This document shows positions 53,572 through 64,000 of a stretch of 64,000 nt of DNA, one piece after another (the first letter of the stretch is position 1; each line of letters opens with the position of its first letter). The translations under genes and the position numbers were made by a program. The DNA comes from Piscicola geometra (Eukaryota; Annelida; Clitellata; Hirudinida; Piscicolidae). A model generated the notes under the pieces. That model saw only the letters and a list, made by a program, of their open reading frames with translations, searched no databases and was not told the origin of the DNA. The stretch lies in contig OX030955.1 of assembly GCA_943735955.1 (NCBI GenBank), forward strand, positions 9,809,647 through 9,873,646, in the 5' to 3' direction.

Positions 53572-54473
53572 CACACACATACACACACACCCACAAACAC
53601 ACACACACTCCAGTTATGCGTGATTCTGGAGCCGATGCAGGAGCTGATGTGTCGACATAAGGTGTATGGCTTGTCGCCCAGGGACTGCCTCAAAACCACC
53701 CTCTTCCAGAAGTGGCAAAGAATTGTCGCCCCGCCCGGTGAGAGTTGAGGGAGGGGGAGGGAAGATGGGAGAGGGGAGTTAGTAGAGTAAAGGATTTTCG
53801 TGAAAAATTGAAATGCGTTTTTTTAGCGTATAATTCTTTTATTAATACAGCTACCACAACAAAAACAACCTCAGAAACATCTAGACCGGCAGCTAAAAGA
53901 AGGAAAAAGAAGGCGAATAGCAAAGCAAACAACAACAACAATCCACCCAGCCCTTCTCCTTCCGTCCTTCCCCTACCCAGAGGCAAAAAAAGTTGCCACA
54001 ACAACACCCCTAACCACTGCAACAATGGCGGAATCGGTTCTTTTCCCAACAGCAGCATGATCCAGGACGTGATGTTGGTGGGAGAGCCCACTTTGATGGG
54101 AGGGGAGTTGGGCGAAGAGGATGAGAGGGTGATATCGAGGTTGGAGAATACGCAGTACAGAGCACCTCTGTCGGAGTCTGATGAGGCTATGGAGAATAAG
54201 GCGTCTCCCAAGCACCCCCTCCCCCCTTTCAATAATATCAATATCAACAATAATAATAGTAGTCTTAATAATATTAGTAATAATAATCAAAGCTCTAGTC
54301 AAGGCAACAGCAATATCCTAATGGAAGGAGGTAGTAAGGCTGTTTTGAACGCTAACAATAAAAATATCACTAAGGGCGTTTCTATAAAAAATGATACATT
54401 CTTTGAGAATAATAATAATACGATTAGTTTTAAAAATAACGACAGCAACAGTAGCAATAGCAACAAAAGTTGA
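51244..54473 (+). CDS. LDB1: LIM-domain-binding protein (LDB/CLIM/Chip), 5'-partial, 9 exons
   Basis: LDB proteins dimerise and bridge LIM-homeodomain and LMO factors on enhancers. Exons found: 51244-51319, 51458-51560, 51664-51752, 51999-52082, 52588-52683, 52868-52894 (27-nt micro-exon), 53170-53274, 53614-53737, 53851-54473, all in phase, 442 residues. The first begins in phase 2, so coding DNA upstream is missing. Dimerisation-domain blocks: DHLWWDAFTTEFFEDDATLT, TIGRSLIPRYFRSLFEGG, LILEFTFDDLMRIRSWHF and LCVILEPMQELM, then SPRDCLKTTLFQKWQRIVAPP. A basic nuclear signal AAKRRKKKA follows. The LIM-interaction domain is intact: DVMLVGEPTLMGGELGEEDE, then RVISRLENTQY. The C-terminus ends in an Asn/Ser-rich extension of about 85 residues. 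Poly(A) signal AATAAA is at 54816-54821. Most animals outside vertebrates have one LDB, so the symbol denotes the family. Confidence 0.94.
51895..51975. repeat. CAT/CAC microsatellite in LDB intron
   Basis: ATCATCATCACC-type units ending about 25 bases upstream of the acceptor at 51997-51998. A similar CAT run precedes the TBC-gene exon at 28834 (about 28740-28820). Confidence 0.8.
52310..52560. repeat. ~24-bp AT-rich minisatellite in LDB intron
   Basis: About ten units of the form TTAATAAAATTTCAATTTTCCAAA with A/T variants, ending about 30 bases before the acceptor of the exon at 52588. Confidence 0.92.
53463..53610. repeat. (CA)n microsatellite abutting an LDB splice acceptor
   Basis: A CA array of about 145 bases with few interruptions, ending in ACACACTCCAG immediately before the exon at 53614. 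The repeat occupies the whole polypyrimidine-tract position. Confidence 0.95.
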
Positions 54474-55548
54474 AAAGTCACTAATTCAAATGCTCCAAAC
54501 TGTTCACAAGCGTTTTCATTTATTTTTATGTAGCGAGCATCTCAAAGAACTGCATTTTTTAATTATTTTTTTTTTCCCTCTTCGTCTCATTTTTTCAATC
54601 GTCAAGATCATTGTTCCCTTCACCATCATCAGAATATTAGTCGCTATCATCGTTTGCGATAAAAACTTATCAAAATAGTTGCAATAATGATCGATTAATC
54701 GCGAATCAACAAGCCTCTCATATTTCAATATAAAACGATTTATGCAAGTATTTCAAAATAACTTTTTGAGTTTATATTATAAACATTTTAATGATGTTTA
54801 AATGTATGTTTTTAAAATAAAATTATCGCTGTTATCCTTAGTATTAATAACTTATTGAAAAATTCTCAATATAAATGTTTAATAAAAATCATTTCAAATA
54901 TTAAAAAAGTTAAAATATGAAAAATTAGTTATTTTTAAGTGAGGCGCTATGTGGTCATTTTAAAGGAAGTTTAAACTCGTTAAGTTAACTTTTAACTACA
55001 AAAAAGTGCTTTAAGTGTCTAACGTCCTACAAAAGCATAATCTATTAATAATCCAATTCTGAAAATAAAAACATAACTAAAATTTCATTTCCAAAATATT
55101 TATTCAACGTCACTCTTATTATTGAATATAAATATATTTATTACAGCTTCTATTCTTCAGCTTGGGGACTGCAATACTATTTATTGCCTGTAACATTTTA
55201 AAGGTTCTTATTTATTATTCAGCTATGTATATTGTTCATAAGAAAGAAATTCTATAAAAATACGTAAATTTATTTCAAAGTAAATTTAAACCTTAAAGTT
55301 ATTAAAATTTTATTTTTTTATTATAAACTTTAAATAAAATGTTTAGAAAAGGTAAATAACTTTACAATGTACTTCCAATTTCAGATTATAATGTCGCAAA
55401 TACAACAAATTAACGAAAAAAGTATTATTTTCTTTTAAAACCATTCTAAAGTATTAATGCACAAAAAATGAATACAATTAATCTAATCTTTAGTAACTGA
55501 AACTTTTTCTAAAACCCCCTTCTAGGTTCCAACGAAAACTTAAAAATC
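54474..55548. other. LDB 3' region and spacer before SLC35A
   Basis: LDB poly(A) signal at 54816-54821, then AT-rich DNA with no recognised exon. A pyrimidine-rich acceptor (CCCCCTTCTAG, ending 55524) lies 24 bases before the SLC35A start codon, pointing to an upstream untranslated exon for that gene in this spacer. Confidence 0.55.
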
Positions 55549-56857
55549 ATGGACAACTCTAAAAACAAACTATATGCCTCCTTTAGTTTAGCCCTTCTAA
55601 CATTTCAGAATGCCACGCAAACCTTAGTGATGCGATACGTGCGCACAAGACCTGGTGACATGTTCTTTTCAACGTCTGCTGTCTGCATGTCTGAATTCAT
55701 CAAATGCATCACATGTCTAGGAATCATTCTTTCCATGCATACATTTAACTTCAGGTGAAAACGAGTTTTAATTTTGGGTTATGTTTCATCCCCAATTAGT
55801 TTTCAATGTTTAAATAATTTTTGGACAAGCCTTTATTCGAATACTATATTCAACGACGCTAATTCCCCTAAAATGCTACATCTTTTCACTTGGCCAGAGA
55901 GTGGGCATTGCATTTGAAAAGCAACATGTTCAGTGACCCGATCGACTCGTTGAAAATCAGTCTTCCAGGCTTCCTATACGTTCTGCAGAACAATCTCCTC
56001 TACGTAGCAGCCTCAAATCTTGAAGCGGCAAACTTCCAAGTGGCTTACCAACTCAAACTGCTCACCACAGCTCTCTTCAGCGTTTTGATGCTCAAGAAAC
56101 GCCTCACATGGCCTCAATGGCTGTCACTGGGCATCTTAACGGCAGGAGTGGCCATGGTGCAGTATCCGAATGACGTCAACCACGTCAGAAAACAAGAATA
56201 CCCCATTATCGGCTTCTCTGCTGTCGTAGCAGCGTGTATCTTGTCCGGCTTTTCAGGCGTTTACTTCGAGAAAATTCTCAAGAATACAGCGCAGTCTGTG
56301 TATGTGAGGAATGTGCAACTAGGTTTTTTGGGCTGCGTATTAGGACTGGCGGTGTGTTGGTGGAAGGATGGTGAAGAGATCCTTGAGAAGGGTTTCTTTT
56401 TCGGCTACAACTTCATGGTATGGGTGATCATCTTGTTACTTGCTCTAGGTGGTCTCATCGTTGCTGCTGTCGTTAAGTACGCTGACAACATCCTTAAGGT
56501 GTCTGGGAGGGGGGGGGGGGGGGCGTCTAGCTTGGTCTCATTGACCGCTGTTAAATTCTTATTAAATTTTTTTCAATACTTATATAAAAGGATTAATTTA
56601 AACTTTAGTAGTATCTTTTTCGACCTTTTATTGTTACAATACCTAACTAGGCTTACATTCAACCACTTTCTTCCAAACTATTTCAGGGTTTCGCTACTTC
56701 GGGCTCTATTGTGATAGCCTGCTTAGCATCAGTGTATCTCTTTGACTTCCAGATCACCATTCTCTTCACCATAGGCACCATCCTGGTCACCCTTTCCATA
56801 TACCTCTACAGCAAGTTCGTCTACACAGAAAAAAAACGTTTTCCCAATATTTACTAA
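55549..56857 (+). CDS. Golgi nucleotide-sugar transporter, SLC35A3/A2-type, 3 exons
   Basis: Antiporters of this family bring UDP-GlcNAc or UDP-galactose into the Golgi lumen in exchange for UMP. Exons: 55549-55754, 55898-56498, 56687-56857, in phase, 325 residues, the same length as human SLC35A3. Strong family blocks: LPGFLYVLQNNLLYVAASNL, AYQLKLLTTALFSVLML, SGFSGVYFEKILKNT, SVYVRNVQLGFLG, GLIVAAVVKYADNILK, and GFATSGSIVIACLAS at the start of the last exon. About ten hydrophobic segments are evident. The short C-terminal tail ends KKRFPNIY. Substrate (UDP-GlcNAc versus UDP-Gal) is not decided by the sequence; the blocks look closest to A3. The donor at 56499 is followed within ten bases by a run of about 14 G. 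Poly(A) signal AATAAA is at 56860-56865, three bases after the stop, so the 3' UTR may be very short. Confidence 0.93.
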
Positions 56858-57012
56858 AAAATAAAGAAAGTATTATCTATCTATTCATCATAATTATTAT
56901 TAATTTTTATGATTAACTGGACGATTTAGCTATTTAGTTATTTAGCAATATTAGTCAAGTGATTTAAACAAATGATGCATTATACTGTATAGTCAACATG
57001 ATGTAGATTAAA

Positions 57013-57300
57013 TTGAATTCGAATTTAATTTTTATTTTGTGGTGTTTTTTCAACCAAACAAGAACTGAGAGTCTCAGCAACAGCAGCAACAACAACGATA
57101 ACAATAGAAACATCGACAAGAAAAAGATGTGGGGAATATCTAAGTATATACCGGTTAACTGTTACTCTTCAACAAATAATAATAGTAACAATCATAAAAA
57201 TATTGATAATACACATAATATTAATATTAAAGATAAAAACGATAGTAATAATAACATTAAAGAACCTTCTCCTTCTCAAATGACTTTTCTCCTCCTCTAG
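57013..57300 (+). CDS. Possible Asn-rich exon or small gene downstream of SLC35A
   Basis: A 95-codon frame that turns Asn-rich (NNNDNN, STNNNSNNH) like the tails of the formin and LDB genes here. The first Met lies in AT-rich DNA with no clear promoter. It could be an alternative 3' exon, a small independent gene, or chance AAT/AAC-rich DNA. No family is recognised. Confidence 0.2.
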   Translation: MNSNLIFILWCFFNQTRTESLSNSSNNNDNNRNIDKKKMWGISKYIPVNCYSSTNNNSNNHKNIDNTHNINIKDKNDSNNNIKEPSPSQMTFLLL

Positions 57301-58818
57301 AAGACTACATTTTCCAATTAGAAACATAATTTCACATTAACTTTTATTTAATAAAGCTTTTTAAAAAAAATAAGGTAAAAATGCCAGGTTAAACCACATT
57401 GTATATTTAATGTTTTTAGATTATATTATTATCAAGATGAGAAAGGAGTACATCAATGGGACTGCGCATGAAAGACGCTTAGATGACAAGACTAGATTTG
57501 CGTATTTAACCACCACCGTCTTTTGACGCTATATCTGTAAAATTATCCAAATGTTATTACTTATTATTATTGCGTTTTAGTCACATTTATAAGCATGCTT
57601 CATGGAATGGTTTTTCCAATAATTATCCTATTTTATATGGATAGACTTTTTGTTATTTGATGTTACCATATCACTCGGCAAACCTTCCAAACCTGATTTC
57701 AGATTTTTAAATATTTTTGAGTTTCTTATGGTAATCCTCACATTTTTAGACCATGTGCCAATTTTAATTATGAATATATCCTTTTCGCCTATATTATGGC
57801 CCACCCTACTGCCTGAAGTAAAAGTGAAAATCTTTTATCCTTATTGTCTAAATAATCACGAACAAACGAATGATTTATCATAACGAAAAACTTTAAGTTT
57901 AAATATTTAATCTGGGATTTCAAAAGATTATAAAATAAATAGAATGTTATTTCTTCAATTTTATTTGTGAATTTACGTTTTTAATATAAGAATATTTTTG
58001 CAGAGCTGAACCGCTGCCGACTATTGTATAAACTTTAAAGTGTTTTAAGAAATTTTAAACTAAACTTTTATTCTTTTAAATAAAATCGTGTCGAAAGTAT
58101 TTTTGTCAAAAACTAACGAAATTTTTTCCAATTTGTATTAAGAATAAAAATAGAAAAGAAAACAAAGAATGATTTTTTTCCAATACTTTTTCAAACTCAA
58201 AGCTTGTGAATTGATTTCAAATGCCGTGTAAATTCTGAGCAGCTAAAGAAAGAATCATTATTTTTTTGTAATAACGAAAAAAAAATCAAACTTTTTAGTA
58301 ATCAGTGAAAAACTCGTGTTGCATCGGCTAAAGTATACTAGAACATCAAATTGAAAAAGAAATTAGAAAAAAATCATTTATTGAAAGCTAAGTAATAAAC
58401 TTATGGGAAAATAAAATACAACCATGTTACGTAATTAAATAATTTATTTTTTTGTTTTAAAAAAGTATTGAAAAAGACGAAATGTCTCAGAAGAATTTAT
58501 ATTTTTTTAAAGAGTTGTTTCCAAGTTAATCAAATGACACATTATAAATACAATTTAAAAAAAAGTGATGCTGAAAAGTATGAAATGAAATAATTGAAAG
58601 GGGTGCTGGAAAAAAAAATGTCGATTGTTAAAATAAATAAAGTTAAGTTAAATCTTTTGTCCTTAGTAAATTGTCAAATCGCTTTTAAACAATAATTATA
58701 ATAATATTATAACAATAATTATAATAGTTTTAAAAGCTTTTTGCACAGTGTATTTTTAATTCATTAAGAAGTATTTATGTAAATGAACATCCATTTGTAA
58801 ATAAGCAAGGCGGTTTCA
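57301..58818. other. Intergenic AT-rich spacer
   Basis: No exon recognised. The 77-codon frame at 57650-57883 is unsupported. An imperfect AT-rich hairpin (arms beginning GCTTTTAAAC and its complement) lies at about 58680-58738, roughly 90 bases before the hAT element. Confidence 0.55.
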
Positions 58819-58874
58819 TTCTCTATTAGAGGTCGGACCGGGTACCCGATCCGTCCGGGTACCTGCGGGACTCC

Positions 58875-59020
58875 CGCGGGAACGGGAATGAAAATTAATT
58901 TCGGGACGGGAAAAGTCGGGAACCGGGAATAGGTTTTCGGGACGGGAACAGGAACGGGAATCATTATTCAAATCGGGAACGGGAATCAACTTTTAAATCG
59001 GGAACGGGAAAAACGGGAAT
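58875..59020 (+). repeat. Left subterminal GGGA array of the hAT element
   Basis: Repeated CGGGAACGGGAAT / CGGGACGGGAA units, G-rich on the plus strand, about ten GGGA tracts separated by short AT spacers. Confidence 0.9.
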
Positions 59021-60172
59021 ACAATTTATAGGGATTGGATTTTTTAATAATTATACTTCAGCAAATTATGGAAATCTCTATTTCATCGATACTCCGTAAT
59101 TAAGTAATCAAAATAAGTATTAAATGCAATATAACAAAGCCACCATTGCGTTGTCAATGTAAAAATCTCCAACATTACTTTTGAAGTTGTTATGGCGAGT
59201 CCAAATATTAGAGAGATTAGAACAAATTGGTGATGATGAAAACTTGTCAGATGAAATCAAACTGGTCAGTTATATTATTTTATTTTATAAATTCATACTT
59301 TGAATTTAAAGGATTAATTTCTAGTTGATTGCTCAGCTGATCATTTCAACAAAAGAAAAAATGCCCATTGATCTTATTCTAATGGCAGCATGTCTGTTGC
59401 ATTCCCCAGTTTAAAAGAATAATTTAAAAGAGTTTGGGATAGAAAATAAATAAATACAAAGACTTTCATTAGAGAAAATTTAATTCCATTTGAACAGCCA
59501 GATCAAGCTTCAGTGCCGTTGAGGAAAAAAACAAATGATGGTTATTTAGACCTATTATCTTGGTTTTTATAATGTATAAATTATAATACAATTTTTATAC
59601 TATCAACTTATACGAATGATTTTATTTGTGAAGTAGTGGAGAATAAGAATGTTGTCAAAAAACATATTTCTAACATTATTGTGGAGTTAATAATAATGAA
59701 CGAGGAAATAAATTCAGAAGAGGATGAATTGAACAAATATTCACAATTACGTCCCACCAAAATTGAAGATTATTAAGATGTTTAATTTATTGGAGTAAAA
59801 TTAACTTTTTTCCAATATTACTAGAAGAAGCCAAAAAATTTTTTAGTATACCTGCAAGTTTTATTCCTTGTGAACGGAATTTTTCAACATGTTGAAATTT
59901 CAGACCCAAGATCACCTAATTTGAAAGCTAAAACTTTTGACGGTTTAACCCGTGTGAAAAGCAATAAAGACTTGATTAAATGACTTAAAAACAATGACTA
60001 ACTTCAATACTTTCATTTCAATATATATTTGAAATTTAAATGGTGTTTTTGTATTTTTTTAAAAGAAATATTTTTTGACTTTCTAATAATAAATGTTAAG
60101 AAATGTTAGGACTAGCAAGTTTGGGACCTGTGAAAACGGTAGCAAAAATAAATAAATAAATGAACAAATTTT

Positions 60173-60400
60173 TTGGGGAATGGGTCGGTACCGGGTCAAA
60201 AAGTTTCGGGAAAGGTTCGGGACCGGGAATCAAGTTGCGGGAACGGGACGGGAATTAAAATTCAGATGGTCCATCGGGAAAGGGACGGGACGGGAAAAGA
60301 AATTTCGGGAACGGGACGGGACGGGAATCAAAATTCTGATGGCCCATCGGGAACGGGACGGGACGGGAAAAACAATTTCGGGAACGGGACGGGACCGGGA
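60173..60400 (+). repeat. Right subterminal GGGA array of the hAT element
   Basis: About twenty GGGA/GGGAC tracts in units such as GGGAACGGGACGGGAA, G-rich on the same strand as the left array, so directly rather than inversely arranged. Two longer units (containing CAGATGGTCCATCGGGAA and CTGATGGCCCATCGGGAA) form an internal tandem duplication. Confidence 0.9.
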
Positions 60401-60436
60401 ATGAAAAATCGTCTATGTCCGACCTCTATTCTCTAC

Positions 60437-63400
60437 CATGAATAAAATTTTTACGTATAACTCTGTTGATTTAGATCAAATTTCAGAAACAAAAAAAAAC
60501 AAAGTTTTAGAATTGTAAAGACCGTGAAGATGAGGATAGTACTGATAGTTTTAATCATGGATTAAATTAAGAAGTCTGTGATTTTAATGAAAAATGTGGC
60601 ATGAAAAAAAAGATGTGATAAAATATCTTTTCAAAACTTCTATATTAAAAATAATACATAATTCAGTGTAAACTTTTTTTAATCTCTGCTCTATTGATGT
60701 TAGAACGCATTTGTTTATTATTTAAAAAAATGTATATATTTAATAAAGATAATTTAAAATAATGTCATTTTGCTGAAAAAGTTATTTCTTCGATCTAATT
60801 GATTTATTCTAAAGTTTTATAAGAGCTGTTTATATTTGTATTAAAATTTAATTTCTGAAGTTATAGTTATTTTTGTTGTTTTATCATTGTTGGATCGAGT
60901 AGCATAAAATTTATTTATCAATAAAATTGTGCTTTATTTAAAGTTGTTTTTACATTTTCATTGAAATCTCTAACGAAAACTTCAGCATGAAATATAAAAA
61001 CACTTTTATGAATGTAATATATTCTTTCAAATAAATTATATCAAGGTTTTGTCTGAACAGAAGTAAAAGCAGTATAAACAATTACAAAAACTTGCTGACT
61101 CTCCCACGATTGGCTTGTAATTCGACGTGAAATTCAAAGTCGTGGGACCCGCCTAATGACGTCTTTGCTACTATTCATCAGAAGCCAACTCAAGTTTTTC
61201 GAACTTACCCTTGTACTATTAAACCTTTTTTCAAGCCGAATAATAATTTTTGATCTCGTTAATTAATGTTCTGTTATACAAGATCCGAATGTTTTTTGTT
61301 TTTTGTTTTTTCACTTGTAACTGACTTGATCTCTAGAAAAATATTTATGAGATTATTCATCATCAACATTATCAAAAAGACTCATTTTATAAAAAAATAA
61401 TTTTTTTTGTAAAGTATTTTTTTCTGACTCATCTCAATTTAATTCACACAGACAGGTTTTTGGCATCAAAAAGTACATTCATAAGTTCATTGCAGCACTA
61501 CTCAGGAAAATTTCTCAGACTTTTTTACTCAGTTTTACTCACATTAAGAAATTTCTGACTTTTTCGTGACCGACCAAAGAGGCGTTACGCTTCATGTGTG
61601 CTTGCAATCTTGTCGTTTTTTAGCACGACGCCATATGATTTTAAAAAAATGTATGCTAAATCTTTGAGCTAATCCGTTTTGAAGTTTATTTGTTCAAAAT
61701 AATTCTGATTTTATGTATATAAGATTGAAAAAAATGATTTGTTGTTAATTTTTTTTTATCATAATAGAATTTTTTCATTTCGAAAACTTTACATATTCTA
61801 TTGATATTACAAAGTTAAAAAAGAACAGATGTGATTTTATTGATCATAAATTAAATTCTTACTTTTATTGTACTATTATTGTGATTAATGACTTGAAAAC
61901 CAAATAAACAAATTTCTTTTGAGCCTTTAAACTCCAAGATTAAGAATTTTATTTCAACCGCCATGTTATAATCGTAAGAAGCAATCGCTTTAAAATGCAG
62001 TTATGTCGCAAAACAATGGTTATTGTAATGCAAAAATATAACAGAACTACATTTAATATGTGGAAAATAAATGTAAAAACTTTTCATTTAGCCAATTGTA
62101 GTTATTAAACTAGGATAAACATATATTGTGAATAGTTAACTTATTTTAAGATAAAAAACTAAAAAATTGTTGTTTGAAGAAAAAATACTAATAATAAAAA
62201 ACCACAGCCCCATTGATGCATAACTAATGAGTCTTTTAAAAATTGATAAGTTTTGATGCCTAAGCAAGCATTATTCCTTATGTTAAATGATTAGTGATTA
62301 GACATTATTGTATGAAGTTGTATTTTTATTGATTTTCACTTATCCCTAATCTTTATGCTACTTTATAATCATAAAAAAATATTGTTATTTAACGGTAAAA
62401 AAATACCAAAATATCTCAGTTAGAAATTTATTTCTGAAACTTATTTTTCGATATTATAACTGATTAATACACCTATATAATTGAAATTAAATCTTTTAAA
62501 AGAAGAAAAATTAAATACAACTTTAAGAAAAACACGGGCCTCATTTCGCATACATGTAAGCGGTGGTAGGAATGCGATTGTTCAGCTCTCGCTTAAATGC
62601 GTGGAGGCGACAATGGTAGAAGCCACCACCTCAGGCAGTTAAAGTCTTCTGGATCGTCACTTAACTTTGTATGCTTTCTGATAGATAAATATAATATATG
62701 AACTACTATATTATAATAGTTCATATAATTTGCACCGAAAGATTGTCAATTTACAATATAGTTACTCTGAAGAGTAAAATGTTAATGTTTTATTTATTAT
62801 ATATTAGTTTATGAATTATATTCCTATTTTATTCATTATGGACTTATAAACTCAATTATATATTAGAGTTAGCTTAGAACACTAAATTTATGTTATTATT
62901 GATATTCTTTTGGGTATGACTTATACTATTATTTGAATAAAAATTAATTAAATATAAATATATAACATGCTCTTGCTGTATTTTCATATATAAAACATGA
63001 AAATACTTTTAATTATAGTGTCGTGTCTGCCTTTATGAAATAAAATTAACTAGACAGGTTAACTTCGAATTGTGAACGTATAGATATTTGGCAAACAAAA
63101 ATCTTCAAGGTTAATATTTAATGGAAATTCATAAATTCCCGGAGTCTTTTACTGGATAAAAGTTTTGCTTATATAGGAATACAAACTCTAATCCTTCGCT
63201 TAAGAGATGAATTTGATCTTTAATAATCGTTTTCTGTGATGAAATAATTTAAGTGCTAAATATCTCAGTTAATTCAATTAGGAGGGTAATTTTTTCAATA
63301 AATATTGCGTATTTGAAGAAGAAATTTTTTTTTCATTGAAAATAAAATATAATAAAAATTTCTTTAAAATCTACGGGTCTTTAACGGATATTCATTAATT

Positions 63401-63645
63401 AGAATTGTTTAGACCGCTACTTTAGCAAAGAAATAAACGTTGAAACCTCGTCACTCTACAACTTTTAAAGGTAAATTTGGTTTAATAAGTCATATCTATT
63501 GCATTCGAAGATCATCATACAGCTTTTTTGTGCAGAGTCTATACCAGTTCTTGAAGAATAGCTGAGCTCTTGTAATTAAAAAAAGATTTTTTTACAAAGT
63601 TAAACACGAAAATTAAATTTTTAACATTTAAATTTGCTTTTACAG
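60437..63645. other. Intergenic region upstream of the last exon
   Basis: Mostly AT-rich with no recognised exon. A GC-richer patch lies at about 61085-61200, containing an imperfect inverted repeat (TCCCACGATT / AGTCGTGGGA). A probable LINE fragment lies at 62530-62665 (separate entry), and a small hairpin at about 62694-62732 (arms ATATGAACTA and TAGTTCATAT). Confidence 0.5.
62530..62665 (-). mobile_element. Probable non-LTR retrotransposon C-terminal fragment
   Basis: Minus-strand translation gives LPEVVASTIVAS followed, after a frameshift, by FKRELNNRIPTTAYM. The pattern LPxxVVxA.SV.SFKxRLxx closes the reverse transcriptase ORF of many animal LINEs and gene-like relatives. Only about 130 bases are recognisable, with stops upstream. 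It is a family-level guess based on a short motif. Confidence 0.35.
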
Positions 63646-63757
63646 ACAGAAATGGAAAAACGAAAAATAAATTTCATGACTGAGATGGCAACGAAGGTTT
63701 TGATGATTATGATGGTTATGGTGGTTTTAGTGAGCAGTCAAGCGGGACAAAAACAAC
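63646..63757 (+). CDS. First coding exon of a putative secreted protein (continues beyond window)
   Basis: A pyrimidine-rich acceptor (TTTTACAG) ends at 63645. An ATG at 63652 opens 35 codons, ending in a consensus GTAAGT donor after 63757 (phase 1). The peptide, best started at the internal MATKVLMIMMVMVVLVSSQA, is a convincing signal peptide: a Lys, a hydrophobic core and a small-residue cleavage region (SSQA). A phase-1 intron just after the signal peptide is common in secreted-protein genes. No further exon is visible before 64000, so the mature product is unknown. Confidence 0.5.
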
Positions 63758-64000
63758 GTAAGTATTAATTACTGAATAGGAAAATTATTGTAAAAATTAT
63801 AATACTTGAAAAAATCATTAAACAGAACTCCTATTCAATGATTTTTAAAAGTTTTTATTATTTATCCAACACTGAATTGAGCTTTTTTACAACATCTTCT
63901 TACAATATCTCGATTTAAAAAAATTTAAATGAAGCTATTAGAAAAATCAGACTAAAAATCTTTAAGAATTGTTGCAATTTAATTTATTAAAATATATTTT

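Larger units (their letters stand above)
58827..60428 (+). mobile_element. hAT-superfamily DNA transposon, 1.6 kb, inactive
   Basis: Ends are 12-bp terminal inverted repeats: TAGAGGTCGGAC at 58827 and its complement ending at 60428. They are flanked by 8-bp target duplications TTCTCTAT (58819-58826) and TTCTCTAC (60429-60436), with 7 of 8 identical. TIR style and 8-bp duplication are diagnostic of hAT. Inside, at about 59800-59985, the plus strand reads a degraded transposase C-terminus: WSKINFFPILLEEAKKFFSI, then PASFIPCERNFSTC, a stop, and after frameshifts LKAKTFDGLTRVKSNKDLIK. At about 58875-59020 and 60173-60400 the element carries arrays of CGGGAACGGGA-type units, on the same strand at both ends. 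Stops and shifts leave no intact transposase. The open frames over the arrays are artefacts. Confidence 0.9.

Noticed and set aside
54516..54728. Small frames on both strands after the LDB stop
   Set aside because: They lie in the LDB 3' untranslated region and show no family similarity.
60173..60445. Gly/Arg-rich open frames
   Set aside because: Translations of the GGGA array at the right end of the hAT element.

Overview
The window is AT-rich, intron-rich animal DNA. The genes have canonical GT/AG introns, there are tRNA-derived SINE copies and hAT-type DNA transposon remains, and simple repeats are abundant. The families and the general look (small genes, AT-rich introns, long CA and CAT arrays, asparagine-rich protein tails) fit an invertebrate. 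A spiralian such as an annelid is my guess, but the sequence alone does not settle it. Most continuous open frames are not genes. The real genes are multi-exon, and I rebuilt them by matching phase-compatible splice sites to protein families I recognise.

Layout. 1-7.3 kb is intergenic, with a long hairpin at 5.7 kb and GC-richer islands. 7.3-9.5 kb (-) is NOSIP, 8 exons. 9.5-16.4 kb is intergenic. 16.5-26.3 kb (+) is an FHDC1-type formin, 11 exons, with a ~900-residue Asn/Ser-rich tail. 27.6-33.0 kb (+) is a TBC1D10-type Rab GAP with a ~740-residue Asp-rich tail. 34.7-35.4 kb is a decayed hAT transposon. 36.2-38.7 kb (+) is a mitochondrial uncoupling-protein-type carrier. 39.9-40.9 kb (+) is SRP19. 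41.2-46.4 kb (-) is a protocadherin, tail to tail with SRP19. 51.2-54.5 kb (+) is a LIM-domain-binding protein (LDB/Chip), with its first coding exon(s) not found. 55.5-56.9 kb (+) is an SLC35A nucleotide-sugar transporter. 58.8-60.4 kb is a second hAT element, with terminal inverted repeats, a near-perfect 8-bp target duplication and GGGA-rich subterminal arrays. The window closes at 63.65 kb with the first coding exon of a putative secreted protein whose remainder lies outside.

The genes do not form a pathway: they cover ubiquitin ligation/splicing, actin assembly, Rab regulation, mitochondrial transport, protein targeting, adhesion, transcriptional cofactor function and Golgi sugar transport. 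What they share is how this genome has altered them. Trinucleotide-type runs (Asn, Asp, His/Val-type) have grown into coding tails and loops, and mini- and microsatellites sit directly against splice sites. I found no operon-like or defence-like novel system. The most unusual items are the GGGA-flanked hAT element, the CA-tract 3' splice sites, the loop insertions in the formin FH2 domain and protocadherin EC1, and GC-richer islands with clustered homeodomain sites or lying upstream of LDB.
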